The notes below the pieces were generated by a model that was not told where the DNA came from, searched no databases, and was given only the letters and a program-made list of their open reading frames with translations. A DNA stretch of 64,000 nucleotides, taken from Desulfosporosinus sp049943955 (GTDB lineage: Bacteria > Bacillota > Desulfitobacteriia > Desulfitobacteriales > Desulfitobacteriaceae). The stretch lies in assembly GCF_049943955.1 (NCBI RefSeq), contig NZ_JBNFTW010000002.1:124001-188000 (forward strand), given 5' to 3'. This document shows, in pieces, positions 41,569 through 50,258 of this stretch (positions within the stretch are counted from its first letter, which is position 1; each line of letters opens with the position of its first letter). The position numbers and the translations under genes are program-made.

Positions 41569-41907
41569 ATGAAAAAAATAGAAGCAATTATTCGTCCCGA
41601 GAAACTCGATGATGTAAAAGAAGCACTCAGCAAGAATTGGATTGATCGCCTCACGAATAGTCATGTTTTTGGAAGCGGTAAGCAACAAGGTTATATTAAA
41701 GTTTACAGGAATGTAGAGTTTGATGCATATTTTATTCCTAAAATGAAAGTTGAGGTTGTCGTTAAAGACGAAGACGTTGAAAAGGTTGTGAAAATAATTA
41801 CTGAAATGAGCAGAACAGGTATGATCGGTGATGGCAAAATATTAATAGCCACAGTTGAAAATGCTGTGGGAATCAGAACCGGTGGCAGGGGAGAAAAAGG
41901 GCTGTGA
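41569..41907 (+). CDS. PII-family signalling protein
   Basis: 112 residues from ATG 41569, with GAGGTGATC upstream. Full PII fold: KKIEAIIRPEKLDDVKEAL, T-loop region (37-55) and the closing RTGMIGDGKILIATVENAVGIRTG that binds ATP and 2-oxoglutarate. Position 51, which is the uridylylated Tyr of GlnB/GlnK, is Phe (VEFDAYF), and the base-of-loop RGAEY motif is RNVEF, so uridylylation is unlikely. It stands alone, without amtB or glnA next to it; a role in nitrogen or carbon sensing is the family norm, but the partner is unknown. NifI-like PII proteins are an alternative. Confidence 0.9.
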   Translation: MKKIEAIIRPEKLDDVKEALSKNWIDRLTNSHVFGSGKQQGYIKVYRNVEFDAYFIPKMKVEVVVKDEDVEKVVKIITEMSRTGMIGDGKILIATVENAVGIRTGGRGEKGL

Positions 41908-42071
41908 TCTAAGCTTAAGATTGTAGTCGGAGTGAAATTATATTGAGCGGTCATGCACTAGGGATGCAAAAGGGTAAGAACTTCAAGGAGGATAAATCAA
42001 TAAATAATCGAAATCTTATAATTGGAGCCGATAGAGTCTCTTAGAACCAAAATTACTAGACGGAGGTACCA

Positions 42072-43163
42072 ATGATGAAAATTACCGATATTAAGATTGG
42101 ACACATCTCCATTCCTTTGAAAAGACCTTTTAAAACAGCTCTAAGAGAAGTGAATAGTGTAGAAGATGTTGTTGTAAAAGTAATAACCGATACAGGACAT
42201 ATAGGTTATGGAGAAGCACCGCCAACGGGAGTAATAACAGGGGATACTACGGGGGCGATCATTGGAGCTATAGAAGATCATATAAAAAAACATTTAATTG
42301 GTTTGGATATTAATAATTTTGAAGAAATTATGCTTAATTTGGATAAAGCAATAGTAAAGAATACTAGTGCTAAGGCGGCAGTAGATATTGCGCTCTATGA
42401 TCTTTATGGACAATTGTATAATGCTCCTCTTTACAGGCTTTTAGGAGGCTATCGAAAAGAAATTACTACCGATATTACAATCAGTGTCAATACTCCGGAA
42501 GAAATGGCAGAGGATAGCAGGGCAGCTATTGAAGAGGGCTATAAGACCTTAAAAATAAAGGTGGGAAAAGACCCAAATTTGGATATCCAACGGATGAAGG
42601 CAATCCGTGATGCAGCAGGATTTGCTGTAAACCTTAGAATTGATGCCAATCAAGGGTGGGGTGCAAAAGAGGCGATATATACATTAAGAAAAATGGAAGA
42701 TGCAGGCTTGAATATTGAGTTGGTGGAACAGCCTGTGCCTGCTCATGATTTTGAAGGGCTTAAACTTGTTACAGATCATGTATCCATTCCTGTACTTGCA
42801 GATGAAAGCGTATTTTCACCTATGGATGCTTTAAAAATAATTCAAATGCGAGCGGCAGATCTCGTAAATATTAAACTAATGAAAACAGGAGGTATTCATA
42901 ATGCCTTAAAGATTTGTTCATTAGCTGAAATATACGGAGTGGAATGTATGATTGGCTGTATGTTAGAAAGCAAAATAAGTGTTACGGCTGCAGTACATTT
43001 AGCATTGGCAAAACGTATTATTACTAAAGTTGATCTTGATGGTCCTGTTTTATGTAAAGAAGACCCTATAGAAGGAGGCGCAGTGTTTAACAACCATAAA
43101 ATAACCATAGAAGATGTCCCCGGTCTCGGATTTAAAAAGATTCACGGGGTCGATTATCATTAG
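42072..43163 (+). CDS. Dipeptide epimerase (enolase superfamily, muconate-lactonizing subgroup)
   Basis: 363 residues, start at 42072 with ACGGAGG before it (a double ATG). The barrel has the general-base motif KIKVG (Lys-x-Lys), metal ligands in RIDANQGW, VEQPV and LADESV, and the second-base region NIKLMKTGGIHNALK, then MIGCMLES. This set is typical of L-Ala-D/L-Glu type dipeptide epimerases (YkfB, YcjG), used for recycling cell-wall peptides. N-terminal capping domain residues 1-120. The neighbours do not narrow the substrate. Confidence 0.92.
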   Translation: MMKITDIKIGHISIPLKRPFKTALREVNSVEDVVVKVITDTGHIGYGEAPPTGVITGDTTGAIIGAIEDHIKKHLIGLDINNFEEIMLNLDKAIVKNTSAKAAVDIALYDLYGQLYNAPLYRLLGGYRKEITTDITISVNTPEEMAEDSRAAIEEGYKTLKIKVGKDPNLDIQRMKAIRDAAGFAVNLRIDANQGWGAKEAIYTLRKMEDAGLNIELVEQPVPAHDFEGLKLVTDHVSIPVLADESVFSPMDALKIIQMRAADLVNIKLMKTGGIHNALKICSLAEIYGVECMIGCMLESKISVTAAVHLALAKRIITKVDLDGPVLCKEDPIEGGAVFNNHKITIEDVPGLGFKKIHGVDYH

Positions 43164-43534
43164 AATTCATTATCATCTTCACATATTATGTCCGGTTCCC
43201 ATATAAACAAAGTATTTCAATTAGGCTCGTTAGAGACGTAGACGAAGAATGGCACATTGCTATAAGAAATAAAGGAATAGGGAATAAAAAGAACCTATAG
43301 TAGTAGAACTCCAAATAAGAGTCTATTTCTATAGGTTCTTTTATTTCTTCCATTATCGTTTCAAGTTGACTTATCTATTAAGAAAGGCAATTGTTACAAT
43401 ATAGAGGGAGATTATATAGAAAATTAGCCAAATAAAGGAATTGACGTTTTGAGAGTGAACTATATAACTATATAACGATATTCTAGGATAGAGGGAAGGA
43501 AGGAACTAAATCAATTATACGAGGAGGTATTAAC
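43164..43534. other. Intergenic region with terminator and promoter
   Basis: 371 bases. Terminator: AAAGAACCTATAG (43288-43300) with CTATAGGTTCTTTT (43329-43342). Promoter candidate for the next gene: TTGACG (43441-43446), 16-base spacer, TATAAC (43463-43468). Nothing else. Confidence 0.65.
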
Positions 43535-43966
43535 GTGTTTATGTTTCATAGCCCCCCAGACATTATGTTTTCATTAATCCCAATTATATTCTTTGTGGTT
43601 TTTTTCCTGGTCTTAGGCACCATTATTTTTGGTATTATAAAAAGTATCGGGCAATGGAGATATAATAATTCACAACCGAAATTAACTGTCTCTGCAAAAG
43701 TTACCTCGAAGAGAACTCATACGTCAAGCAGTATTCACCATGATGCCGGTGATACGGGAACTCATCATGTTGAATCAACGTCATATTATATAACCTTTGA
43801 AGTCGAAAGCGGAGACCGGATGGAATTTAGAGTTGATGGTCGTGAATACGGATTAATCGCAGATAATGACCTTGGAAAACTCAGTTTTCAAGGTACAAGA
43901 TTCTTAAGTTTTGTCAGGTATAATTTTCCTCCTATAGAAAGGGATTCAGTTACCCCTTCCTTATAA
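43535..43966 (+). CDS. DUF2500 membrane protein
   Basis: 143 residues from GTG 43535 (GAGGAGG upstream; an in-frame ATG is at 43541). One membrane helix (residues 11-37, FSLIPIIFFVVFFLVLGTIIFGII), then a soluble beta domain with SAKVTSKRTHT, TSYYITFEVESGDRMEFRVDGREYGLI and GKLSFQGTRFLSFVR, the hallmark of DUF2500. The soluble part faces the outside or the cytosol depending on topology; function unknown. It ends without a clear terminator. Confidence 0.88.
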   Translation: MFMFHSPPDIMFSLIPIIFFVVFFLVLGTIIFGIIKSIGQWRYNNSQPKLTVSAKVTSKRTHTSSSIHHDAGDTGTHHVESTSYYITFEVESGDRMEFRVDGREYGLIADNDLGKLSFQGTRFLSFVRYNFPPIERDSVTPSL

Positions 43967-44241
43967 CATTGATGAAACTGCTGACCTTTAATATCTAGAC
44001 GCCTGCTGGTGCGGTTCTTGGGAGAAACTCCGCGAGATTCAAAGTAGCAGTTACTAGAGTTTTGAAATAAAGGGGTTCATGACAAAATAAGAACATTATT
44101 TCCTCTGTACTATATTTAAATATTGTGATAATCTTGACTTATATGAATTATTTATTATATGGTGGAAAGTGGTTGGCTTAATAGTACAAAAAACGATTCT
44201 CAGTGGCTAACGCACAATAGCACTTATGGGGAAGGTGTAAA

Positions 44242-44610
44242 ATGAAACAACGAATTAGTACTGATCAAATCCAACAACTGACTGCGCAACAGCGAGACAA
44301 ACTAAAAGAATGGTGGATGCCATCATTTGGGGATTTATTTGTTTTTGAAGACTATTGTGATGAGAATTTATTTGATACTGAAGATGAGATCAACATAAAT
44401 TTTTTTAATGCAAAAATTAAACCATTCAGTCTTCCGTTACTATCAGTGGGACAGTGTTTAAGTTTATTAGCGCCATATAATCCTAAGCTTAACTTTGAAG
44501 GCAATGGTTTGTGGCATCTGGAAATACAAATCAAAAATGATCAAAAAATATTTATGGAAAAAGACCCTGTTGATGTGCTTTTTAAAGCTATAAAATTGGT
44601 TATTTCTTAA
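44242..44610 (+). CDS. Conserved hypothetical protein
   Basis: 122 residues, ATG 44242 behind GGGGAAGGTG. Sequence ISTDQIQQLTAQQRDKLKEWW, then PSFGDLFVFEDYCDEN and LLSVGQCLSLLAPYNPKLNF, with no membrane segment. No domain is recognised. The N-terminal helix with Gln repeats and the central aromatic segment are compatible with a small phage- or plasmid-type protein, but no mobile element surrounds it. Two hairpins follow at 44613-44677. Confidence 0.7.
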   Translation: MKQRISTDQIQQLTAQQRDKLKEWWMPSFGDLFVFEDYCDENLFDTEDEININFFNAKIKPFSLPLLSVGQCLSLLAPYNPKLNFEGNGLWHLEIQIKNDQKIFMEKDPVDVLFKAIKLVIS

Positions 44611-44646
44611 GACCATCTTACCACTTAAGGAACGGTCCTTTTTGTA

Positions 44647-44677
44647 AAATCCCCCTTTATTTCGAGGGGGATTTTTT
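44647..44677. terminator. Bidirectional terminator
   Basis: AAAATCCCCC (44647-44656) pairs with GGGGGATTTT (44666-44675), with T-run to 44677, between convergent genes. A weaker hairpin lies at 44613-44640. Confidence 0.85.
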
Positions 44678-44688
44678 ACTGTCTTTCC

Positions 44689-45582
44689 TTATAATTTCTT
44701 TCCTATTTTCTCTCCAACTAAAACGTAACATTCATACCCCAGACTAGTTTGCCTAAGGATATCCTCGTCGATTTTAACTTTATTAGCTTCCAAAAATAAA
44801 ATTACGGTGGAACCGCCAAATTTGAAATAGCCCTTTTCATCACCCCGGTTTATGGATTTCTCAGGGGTATAGGTTTGGACAATTGAACCGACGCAGGTCG
44901 CTCCAACTTCTACATATAAAACATCACCAAAATTGTTTGAATGGAAGATACTCCATTCTCTTTTATTTTCACAAAAAAGTTTCTTGACTCTTTGAAGAGC
45001 AATTGGATTAACAGAGTAATAAGATCCTTTAATTTTTATGGATTTTTCACAGATACCATTGTCTATAAAATGAAATCGGTGATAATCAGTAGGGCAAAGC
45101 CTTAAAATTAAACAAGTGCCATTATTGAACTTCTCAGCAATGTGATCATCTCTAATCAATTCTTTAAGACTATAGGTAAAACCTTTTACTTGAATCAATC
45201 TATTTAAGTCTATGTTTTCATAAGCGAAAAGCCTCCCGTCTCCAAAGGAAATCAGCGATAGGTTGTCTTTATCAATTGGACGAGCTTGAGAATTTAATTT
45301 ACGATAGAAAAAGTCATTAAACGACGAAAAATCGTTAAGCTTTTTTTTAGCCTGAGTCAAATCTATATTGAAATTGGTAACAAAAGTATTAATTTTCTTC
45401 CTGCTTATTCTCCTGTTCAAATACCAACCATAGAGGCTTGAACATAGTCTTCTTTTTATAATTAGTTCTAAAAGACTCATACCGATGGGAGACGAGTAGG
45501 TCCAATTCAAAACATTTTCTCCAGCTACCTTTTCTATCTCATAAGATTTTTTGTTTCGATTATAATACTTAATCAAATGCAT
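44689..45582 (-). CDS. psd: Phosphatidylserine decarboxylase proenzyme
   Basis: 297 residues from ATG 45582 (TAGGAG just before; a downstream TTG is also possible). It makes phosphatidylethanolamine. Order: N-terminal helical part, a segment DGRLFAYENIDLNRLIQVKGFTYSLKELI, the conserved HRFHFIDNG (His ligand), SVNPIALQRVKKLFCENKREW, and near the C-terminus the self-cleavage site FGGSTVILFLEANKVKID. The Gly-Ser-Thr triad is the normal processing motif (Ser becomes the pyruvoyl group), with Gly instead of Leu before it, as in several Clostridia. Length is that of the short bacterial class. There is no neighbouring pssA gene in the window. Confidence 0.92.
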   Translation of the reverse strand: MHLIKYYNRNKKSYEIEKVAGENVLNWTYSSPIGMSLLELIIKRRLCSSLYGWYLNRRISRKKINTFVTNFNIDLTQAKKKLNDFSSFNDFFYRKLNSQARPIDKDNLSLISFGDGRLFAYENIDLNRLIQVKGFTYSLKELIRDDHIAEKFNNGTCLILRLCPTDYHRFHFIDNGICEKSIKIKGSYYSVNPIALQRVKKLFCENKREWSIFHSNNFGDVLYVEVGATCVGSIVQTYTPEKSINRGDEKGYFKFGGSTVILFLEANKVKIDEDILRQTSLGYECYVLVGEKIGKKL

Positions 45583-45602
45583 CAACTCCTAATAGAGGAA
45601 AT

Positions 45603-45636
45603 ATCCTGCACCTGAGGTTAAAACCAGATGCAGGAT
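45603..45636. repeat. Hairpin in the psd upstream gap
   Basis: ATCCTGCA (45603-45610) pairs with TGCAGGAT (45629-45636) with an inner GGTT/AACC. It has no T-run on the psd side and is of unclear use. Confidence 0.4.
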
Positions 45637-45744
45637 CATTATTTAAAGCATTAGGACCCTCCCATTTTTTGAAGCGGGAGCGATAGTCTTAACAGTTTTT
45701 TGTCATTGAGGATTGATATACTTTAAGTAAGGCTGATTTTTCTA

Positions 45745-45773
45745 TTGATATTCTTTTAGAGCCTGGGTATAAT
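45745..45773 (+). promoter_or_regulatory. SigA-type promoter of the small Cys-rich gene
   Basis: TTGATA (45745-45750), 17-base spacer, TATAAT (45768-45773); near consensus. It supports transcription of the 53-residue gene at 45827. Confidence 0.7.
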
Positions 45774-45826
45774 AGAACATAAGTTCTGCATGAACCAAAT
45801 ACATGTACTGAAGGGCGGATTCGATA

Positions 45827-45988
45827 ATGAAAGATATTTGCGCTGAGTGTATTGAGAAGAAGAAATGTATAGAACCCTGCGAAGCATGGTTAATTGCTAA
45901 TAATCAGTGCCCTGTCTGCCGTAACAAATTGATACATAGGGGAGGATGCACCGAGTGTATTACGGGAGATTGGGCGAAGTGTGGTTAA
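45827..45988 (+). CDS. 53-residue Cys-rich putative zinc-ribbon protein
   Basis: Not found by length-limited ORF calls. Reading MKDICAECIEKKKCIEPCEAW, then NNQCPVCRNKLIHRGGCTECITGDWAKCG. It contains nine Cys in CxxC-like pairs, three of them (CPVC, CTEC, CAEC) of zinc-ribbon type. A consensus promoter lies 54 bases upstream, and the ribosome binding site is a weak AAGGGCGG. It overlaps or abuts the next gene by a few bases. Likely a small metal-binding protein; function unknown. Confidence 0.65.
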   Translation: MKDICAECIEKKKCIEPCEAWLIANNQCPVCRNKLIHRGGCTECITGDWAKCG

Positions 45989-45989
45989 C

Positions 45990-46238
45990 GTGAAAGTCGT
46001 AATGAAGCCGATTGAAATGATTGCCTGGTTCGATGTGCCGGGTATACCGCGCCCCATTCGTTTTCGGCATGATGGAGAGGTGGTCAAAGTTGAACAGATT
46101 ATTAGGCTGTCCGAAGAAAAACTTGCCGGAAATCGTATGAAGATTTATGAGTGTCAAAGTGATATCAACGGCCAATTAAAGCGATACGAGCTTAAATATG
46201 AATTAAATACGTGTAAATGGTTTTTATATAAGATATAA
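45990..46238 (+). CDS. Conserved hypothetical protein (single beta domain)
   Basis: 82 residues from GTG 45990; an ATG at 46002 is an alternative. Sequence MKPIEMIAWFDVPGIPRPIRFRH, then VVKVEQIIRLSEEKLAGNRMKIYECQSDINGQLKRYELKYE and CKWFLYKI. The alternation of basic and aromatic strands suggests a small beta barrel, possibly binding nucleic acid. Such proteins are common and uncharacterised in Clostridia. It starts right behind the 53-residue Cys-rich gene and probably shares its transcript. Confidence 0.7.
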   Translation: MKVVMKPIEMIAWFDVPGIPRPIRFRHDGEVVKVEQIIRLSEEKLAGNRMKIYECQSDINGQLKRYELKYELNTCKWFLYKI

Positions 46239-46263
46239 ACTCATCTGAAAAGGTCCTGTATAG

Positions 46264-46794
46264 TTATTTAACATAGTTTACAACATTCATGTTTTTGGGA
46301 ACTGGGGTTTGAGAAGGATCGGCATCATAGCCCACTATGAGGCAGGCAACGGAACGGTAACCGGCTGGAATTCCTAATACTTGCTTTACAGTTTTCCCAG
46401 GTTCACTCTCTATAAATCTTGTGGGAGAGACAAGGTAGCGGGATCCTAGGTTTAAAGCTGTTGCAGCTAAAGTCATGTTTTCGACGGCAATTGCACAGTC
46501 TTGCTCTGCAAAAGGGGCATCCTCAACAGGCGCTGAAGTGATAATTAGAGTGGGTGCACCATATAAGGGGTTATAATCTGCTGGAGCACTTATTAATGTA
46601 CGGACGCCATCGTTGATTTGCTTAAGAAGATCCGCGTTTTGAACAACTGTAAAATGGCGGTTTTGAAGATTTCTACCCGTTGGACCAACAATACCTGATG
46701 ATATTATGGCGTCTAAGTCAGTTTCACTAACTTGTTGGTTAGTATAACTTTTTGTCCCTTTTCTTTTCATGATTATTTCGATAGTCTCATTCAT
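46264..46794 (-). CDS. Nitroreductase-family flavoprotein
   Basis: 176 residues from ATG 46794 after GGGAGTG; a longer open frame to 46851 lacks a ribosome binding site. FMN-binding pattern of the short nitroreductase group: KRKGTKSYTNQQVSETDLDAII, GPTGRNLQNRHFTVVQN, then GAPTLIITSAPVEDAPFAEQDCAIAVENMTLAATALNLGSRYLV and IPAGYRSVACLIVGYDADP. Most likely an NAD(P)H-dependent reductase of nitro or other electron-poor substrates. Nothing nearby narrows the role. Confidence 0.92.
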   Translation of the reverse strand: MNETIEIIMKRKGTKSYTNQQVSETDLDAIISSGIVGPTGRNLQNRHFTVVQNADLLKQINDGVRTLISAPADYNPLYGAPTLIITSAPVEDAPFAEQDCAIAVENMTLAATALNLGSRYLVSPTRFIESEPGKTVKQVLGIPAGYRSVACLIVGYDADPSQTPVPKNMNVVNYVK

Positions 46795-46947
46795 ATCTGT
46801 CACTCCCAAAAAATTAATTATTTTCAATATCATTATAACTATACAATTCAATAAAGCAAGAAAAGCACTTGGTGAGCCTTATGTTGGTATTTGGAACTGC
46901 TTGTGTTAGATTATTCACTATTGGTGCTAAGTCAACTCAGGAGGCAT

Positions 46948-47184
46948 TTAAGGCCTCTTGATGTAATTGTCTGCGGCTTCCGTCAACATTTCCTTCCATG
47001 TAGGAAAATTGGTGGTATTTGCAACATAGGCATCAATTGTTTTGTCCGGAATCGCATCATAATCTTCCTCTGTTGTTACATTAAATCCACCAGCAGAGAA
47101 AAATTCTTCGATGGATTCAAACTGAGTATAGAGTTTCATAAATTCAGGTGTACAGATTTCACTTAACGTAACATTATTTTCCAA
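46948..47184 (-). CDS. Small acidic protein, unknown
   Basis: 78 residues from TTG 47184, nine bases after a GGAGG on the minus strand. Sequence MENNVTLSEICTPEFMKLYTQ, then FESIEEFFSAGGFNVTTEEDYDAIPDKTIDAYV and PTWKEMLTEAADNYIKRP. It looks like a compact helical protein rich in Asp/Glu and aromatic residues, with no recognised domain. The frame on the opposite strand here is a shadow. Confidence 0.65.
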   Translation of the reverse strand: MENNVTLSEICTPEFMKLYTQFESIEEFFSAGGFNVTTEEDYDAIPDKTIDAYVANTTNFPTWKEMLTEAADNYIKRP

Positions 47185-47293
47185 GTTCTCATGCCTCCAA
47201 TATAGTTTAAGTTAAATAGTTGGTTTTATTTTGTTATTTTCTCGTTAAGAGTATTATTTGAATTTAGCTATAATTTTTATACTATTACAGTAA

Positions 47294-47320
47294 ACGGCCA
47301 GGCAATTCTTGCCTGGCCGT
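47294..47320 (-). terminator. Terminator of the 25-residue TM protein gene
   Basis: ACGGCCAGGCAA (47294-47305) pairs perfectly with TTGCCTGGCCGT (47309-47320) over a 3-base loop; T-run on the minus strand. Confidence 0.8.
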
Positions 47321-47355
47321 AAAAACCATCACAACTGTTATCAAAAGAAGTTTTT

Positions 47356-47433
47356 CTAAAAGACTATGCCCATTGCAATTAGTGTAAGAATAGCAATTAC
47401 AACAATTGCCACACCGACCCCACAAAGTATCAT
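47356..47433 (-). CDS. 25-residue single-TM small protein
   Basis: From ATG 47433 on the minus strand, eight bases after GGGGGG. The peptide is a single hydrophobic helix MILCGVGVAIVVIAILTLIA then MGIVF, with a strong terminator 36 bases after the stop. The length and shape recall small sporulation or membrane-modulating peptides of the YjcZ kind, but the conserved motif is not clear. A longer frame from 47544 has no ribosome binding site. Function unknown. Confidence 0.55.
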   Translation of the reverse strand: MILCGVGVAIVVIAILTLIAMGIVF

Positions 47434-47898
47434 TAGTTGCCCCCCCTTATTACCAGTATATACCATAATATTCCTGTTATGGTTTTGTGATACAAAATGA
47501 GGGGACAAGCAAGTTTTAAATTTGATTTTGTCACGAACTGTCAAGAAGAACGGAATGGGTTGAATATAGCCAAATGAGATTTGATTAAACGGATTTTAGG
47601 AAAATCCGTTATTTTTTATAAATTATTAAAGGAATAAGGATGATAATGTAGAATTATAGAGAATTGTAAAGTAAATTAAAATAATAATAACTTCAATTAT
47701 TGCAAACTATATTGGAGATATCGCTAAATATTAGCGAGGATTTCATATATGAATGACATTAATGCAAATCTTATAAAGAACTATGATTCTTTATAGGACA
47801 GTCTTACAGAATCATGGCTTGGAAGGTAGGTTGGCTAAGGAACATATTGGACTTGATCAGGATATAAAATTGATTGACAAACACGGAAGTGAAAAAAC
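47434..47898. other. Intergenic region with orphan terminator and PAS remnant
   Basis: 465 bases. A terminator AACGGATTTT (47588-47597) with AAAATCCGTT (47601-47610) and a T-run to 47618 lies on the plus strand with no plus-strand gene before it, so it may be the end of a small RNA or an attenuated leader. Bases from about 47845 to 47897 read as the end of a PAS-like domain (IGLDQDIKLIDKHGSEKTW), in a frame one base off from the following kinase. Confidence 0.5.
47588..47618 (+). terminator. Orphan Rho-independent terminator
   Basis: Perfect 10-bp stem, 3-base loop and T-run, with no gene upstream on the same strand. Confidence 0.75.
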
Positions 47899-50214
47899 AT
47901 GGTAAGAACTGATGATGAAAGAATACTCCAGAAGTGTTGTGCTGACGGCTTGGGCTGTACAGGCAGTTTGGATATTACAGACCGCAAGTCCATAGAAGAA
48001 AGCCAGGTCAAATATCGCAGCTTATTCATGAATATGCGGGAAAGCTTCATACTCATGAAAATAGTTCTAAGCGAAAATAACGATCTTAAGGATTTGGTGT
48101 TTACTGAAGTCAATAGTCGGTTTGAAAGTATGTTTCATCTGAAGCCTGTAAACGTAATAGGAAAAAGCATTTTTGATGTATTTCCTCAGATCACTCAATT
48201 TGTCTTGGACCATTTGAAGATCGTTAATGACGAATCAAATGAGCAAGAGATTCACTTTGATGCTGTTGACTTTTATTCGGAATATTATGGCCTATGGCTG
48301 TCCATTTCAGCTTTTCTTCCCTTGCCGGGTCATCTTGCTCTAATTATTACCGACATAACCCAACAGAAATTGTCCGAACTTGCCCTGCGTGAGAGTGAAC
48401 ATAAATATAGGTCTTTATTTATGAATATGACAAGTTCTTTTGCCTATTGTGAAGCAATTTGGGATAAGAATGGCGATCTTGATGATTACCAATTTAGAGA
48501 AGTTAATGATCACTATGCTCGGTTAATGGGCAGAGATAGAACCGAACTCATTGGAACAAGATTTTCGGAAGTTAACAACATGAATCATCATGATCAAAAA
48601 CTTTTGCTGAAACAAATTAATGATTTTCTAAAATCCGGCGAGAGAAGGTACGAAGGTGAATTCTTCAATAAAAAATCAAAACATTGGTATTACAGGTCCC
48701 TTTATTGCATAGGCAACGAATGTTTTGCGGCAATTATTACGGACATCACCAAACCAAAAAATTATGAAATAGAACTCAGGGAGGCCAAGGAGGAGGCCGA
48801 AAAGGCCAGTGTAGCTAAAAGCGAGTTTTTAGCAAATATGAGTCACGAAATCAGGACACCCCTTAATGGTACGGTAGGCATGATTGATTTAGTTCTTCAA
48901 TCACCTCTGACTTCAGAGCAGTATGACTGTTTGGAAGTTGCTAAGAGCTGTGCTTACTCTCTTTTAAATATCATCAATGATATTCTGGATTTTTCTAAAA
49001 TGGAAGCAGGTAAAATGCAGACTGAAAGCATTGACTTTAACCTCAAAACACTTTTGGAAGAACTAGTTAAAGCACATTCCCCCAGTGCCGTAGGCAAAGG
49101 GTTGGAGTTAACCAGTACAATATCTCCCTCTATACCAACCTATTTAAAAGGAGATCCCAATCGGCTTAGGCAAATCCTTAATAATTTAATCAGCAATGCA
49201 ATAAAGTTTACATCTCAGGGACGTGTGACTATCCAAGCTCGTGACACCAAAGCTGCAGATACATTGGAATCGATATACGCGTTGGAATTTTCTGTTTCCG
49301 ACAGCGGAATAGGGATAGCAGAAGACGAAATGGAAAGGTTGTTTAAGAGTTTTAGCCAAGTAGACGGTTCCCATACCCGAAAATATGGCGGTACCGGACT
49401 GGGGCTAATTATCTCCAAGCAATTAACGGAGTTAATGGGAGGAAGAATGTGGGCTAAAAGTCGAAAAGGAGAAGGAAGCACGTTCTTCTTTACCCTTAAT
49501 TTTACCTTGGGTCAAAGCTCTGATAAACCATTGGCGGCGAAGGAAATTACAAAGGAGCAAAACCCTTTAAATATCCTTCTGGTGGAAGACAATTTAGTTA
49601 ACCAGGACGTACTCACGAAGATGCTTCAGATGGGAAAACACAACGTTCATAAAGCCTGTAATGGCTTGGAAGCTTTAGATGTTCTTGAACAACAGGAATT
49701 TGATGTTATACTCATGGATATCTATATGCCGGAAATGAATGGAATTGATACGACAATGCTAATACGCGAAAGAGAAAAGAAATATAACCTAAAATATACA
49801 CCGATAATTGCGCTGACGGCATACGCCTTGCAAGGGGACAGAGAACGTTTTCTTGCTCAGGGTATGGATGAATATCTGTCAAAGCCAGTCCTTATGGAAG
49901 ATTTATTGGATGCTGTTCAAAAAGTTACCGCCTATAAAACAGCTGAATTTGCAGGTGATAGGCAGGAAATACGAAGTTCCAGCCAATTCGTGGCTTTAAT
50001 CACTCAGCTCTTAGATTTAATATCAGATAACGATTTACAAGCTATTGAGAGAACGGCTCACCAATTGAAAAAACTGGCCAATAAGCATGACGTAGAGGAG
50101 TTAAAGATTATAGCCTTTAAAGTCGAACTAGCCTCAAGAAGAGGCGATTTACAAACAGTTATCGAAACTATTCTAAAACTAAACGAGGAATTTATGCCTA
50201 AACGAGTTATTTAA
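47899..50214 (+). CDS. Hybrid sensor histidine kinase with PAS, REC and Hpt-like tail
   Basis: 771 residues. Order: end of a PAS (residues 1-35, TGSLDITDRKSIEESQ), two further PAS domains (about 35-160 and 165-295), HisKA with the phospho-accepting His in FLANMSHEIRTPLNG, HATPase (N-box LNNLISNAIKFTS, G-boxes SDSGIGI, GTGLGLIISK), a receiver domain (ILLVEDNLVNQDVL, DVILMDIYMPEMNG with the phospho-Asp), and a C-terminal helical Hpt-like tail (ERTAHQLKKLAN). The N-terminal PAS seems truncated by a frameshift: its start continues upstream in another frame. The ATG at 47899 has no good ribosome binding site, which supports this. No cognate regulator is adjacent. Confidence 0.88.
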   Translation: MVRTDDERILQKCCADGLGCTGSLDITDRKSIEESQVKYRSLFMNMRESFILMKIVLSENNDLKDLVFTEVNSRFESMFHLKPVNVIGKSIFDVFPQITQFVLDHLKIVNDESNEQEIHFDAVDFYSEYYGLWLSISAFLPLPGHLALIITDITQQKLSELALRESEHKYRSLFMNMTSSFAYCEAIWDKNGDLDDYQFREVNDHYARLMGRDRTELIGTRFSEVNNMNHHDQKLLLKQINDFLKSGERRYEGEFFNKKSKHWYYRSLYCIGNECFAAIITDITKPKNYEIELREAKEEAEKASVAKSEFLANMSHEIRTPLNGTVGMIDLVLQSPLTSEQYDCLEVAKSCAYSLLNIINDILDFSKMEAGKMQTESIDFNLKTLLEELVKAHSPSAVGKGLELTSTISPSIPTYLKGDPNRLRQILNNLISNAIKFTSQGRVTIQARDTKAADTLESIYALEFSVSDSGIGIAEDEMERLFKSFSQVDGSHTRKYGGTGLGLIISKQLTELMGGRMWAKSRKGEGSTFFFTLNFTLGQSSDKPLAAKEITKEQNPLNILLVEDNLVNQDVLTKMLQMGKHNVHKACNGLEALDVLEQQEFDVILMDIYMPEMNGIDTTMLIREREKKYNLKYTPIIALTAYALQGDRERFLAQGMDEYLSKPVLMEDLLDAVQKVTAYKTAEFAGDRQEIRSSSQFVALITQLLDLISDNDLQAIERTAHQLKKLANKHDVEELKIIAFKVELASRRGDLQTVIETILKLNEEFMPKRVI

Positions 50215-50231
50215 TAATAATCAAAATTTGG

Positions 50232-50258
50232 TCCTTGCAAGTGCAAGGATTTTTTTTA
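50232..50258 (+). terminator. Rho-independent terminator
   Basis: TCCTTGCA (50232-50239) pairs with TGCAAGGA (50242-50249), then TTTTTTTT. Ends the kinase transcript. The rest of the 328-base gap up to 50542 shows no gene. Confidence 0.85.

Noticed and set aside
46891..47166. 91-codon plus-strand ORF
   Set aside because: Antisense to the small acidic minus-strand gene, Cys/Phe-rich shadow, no ribosome binding site.
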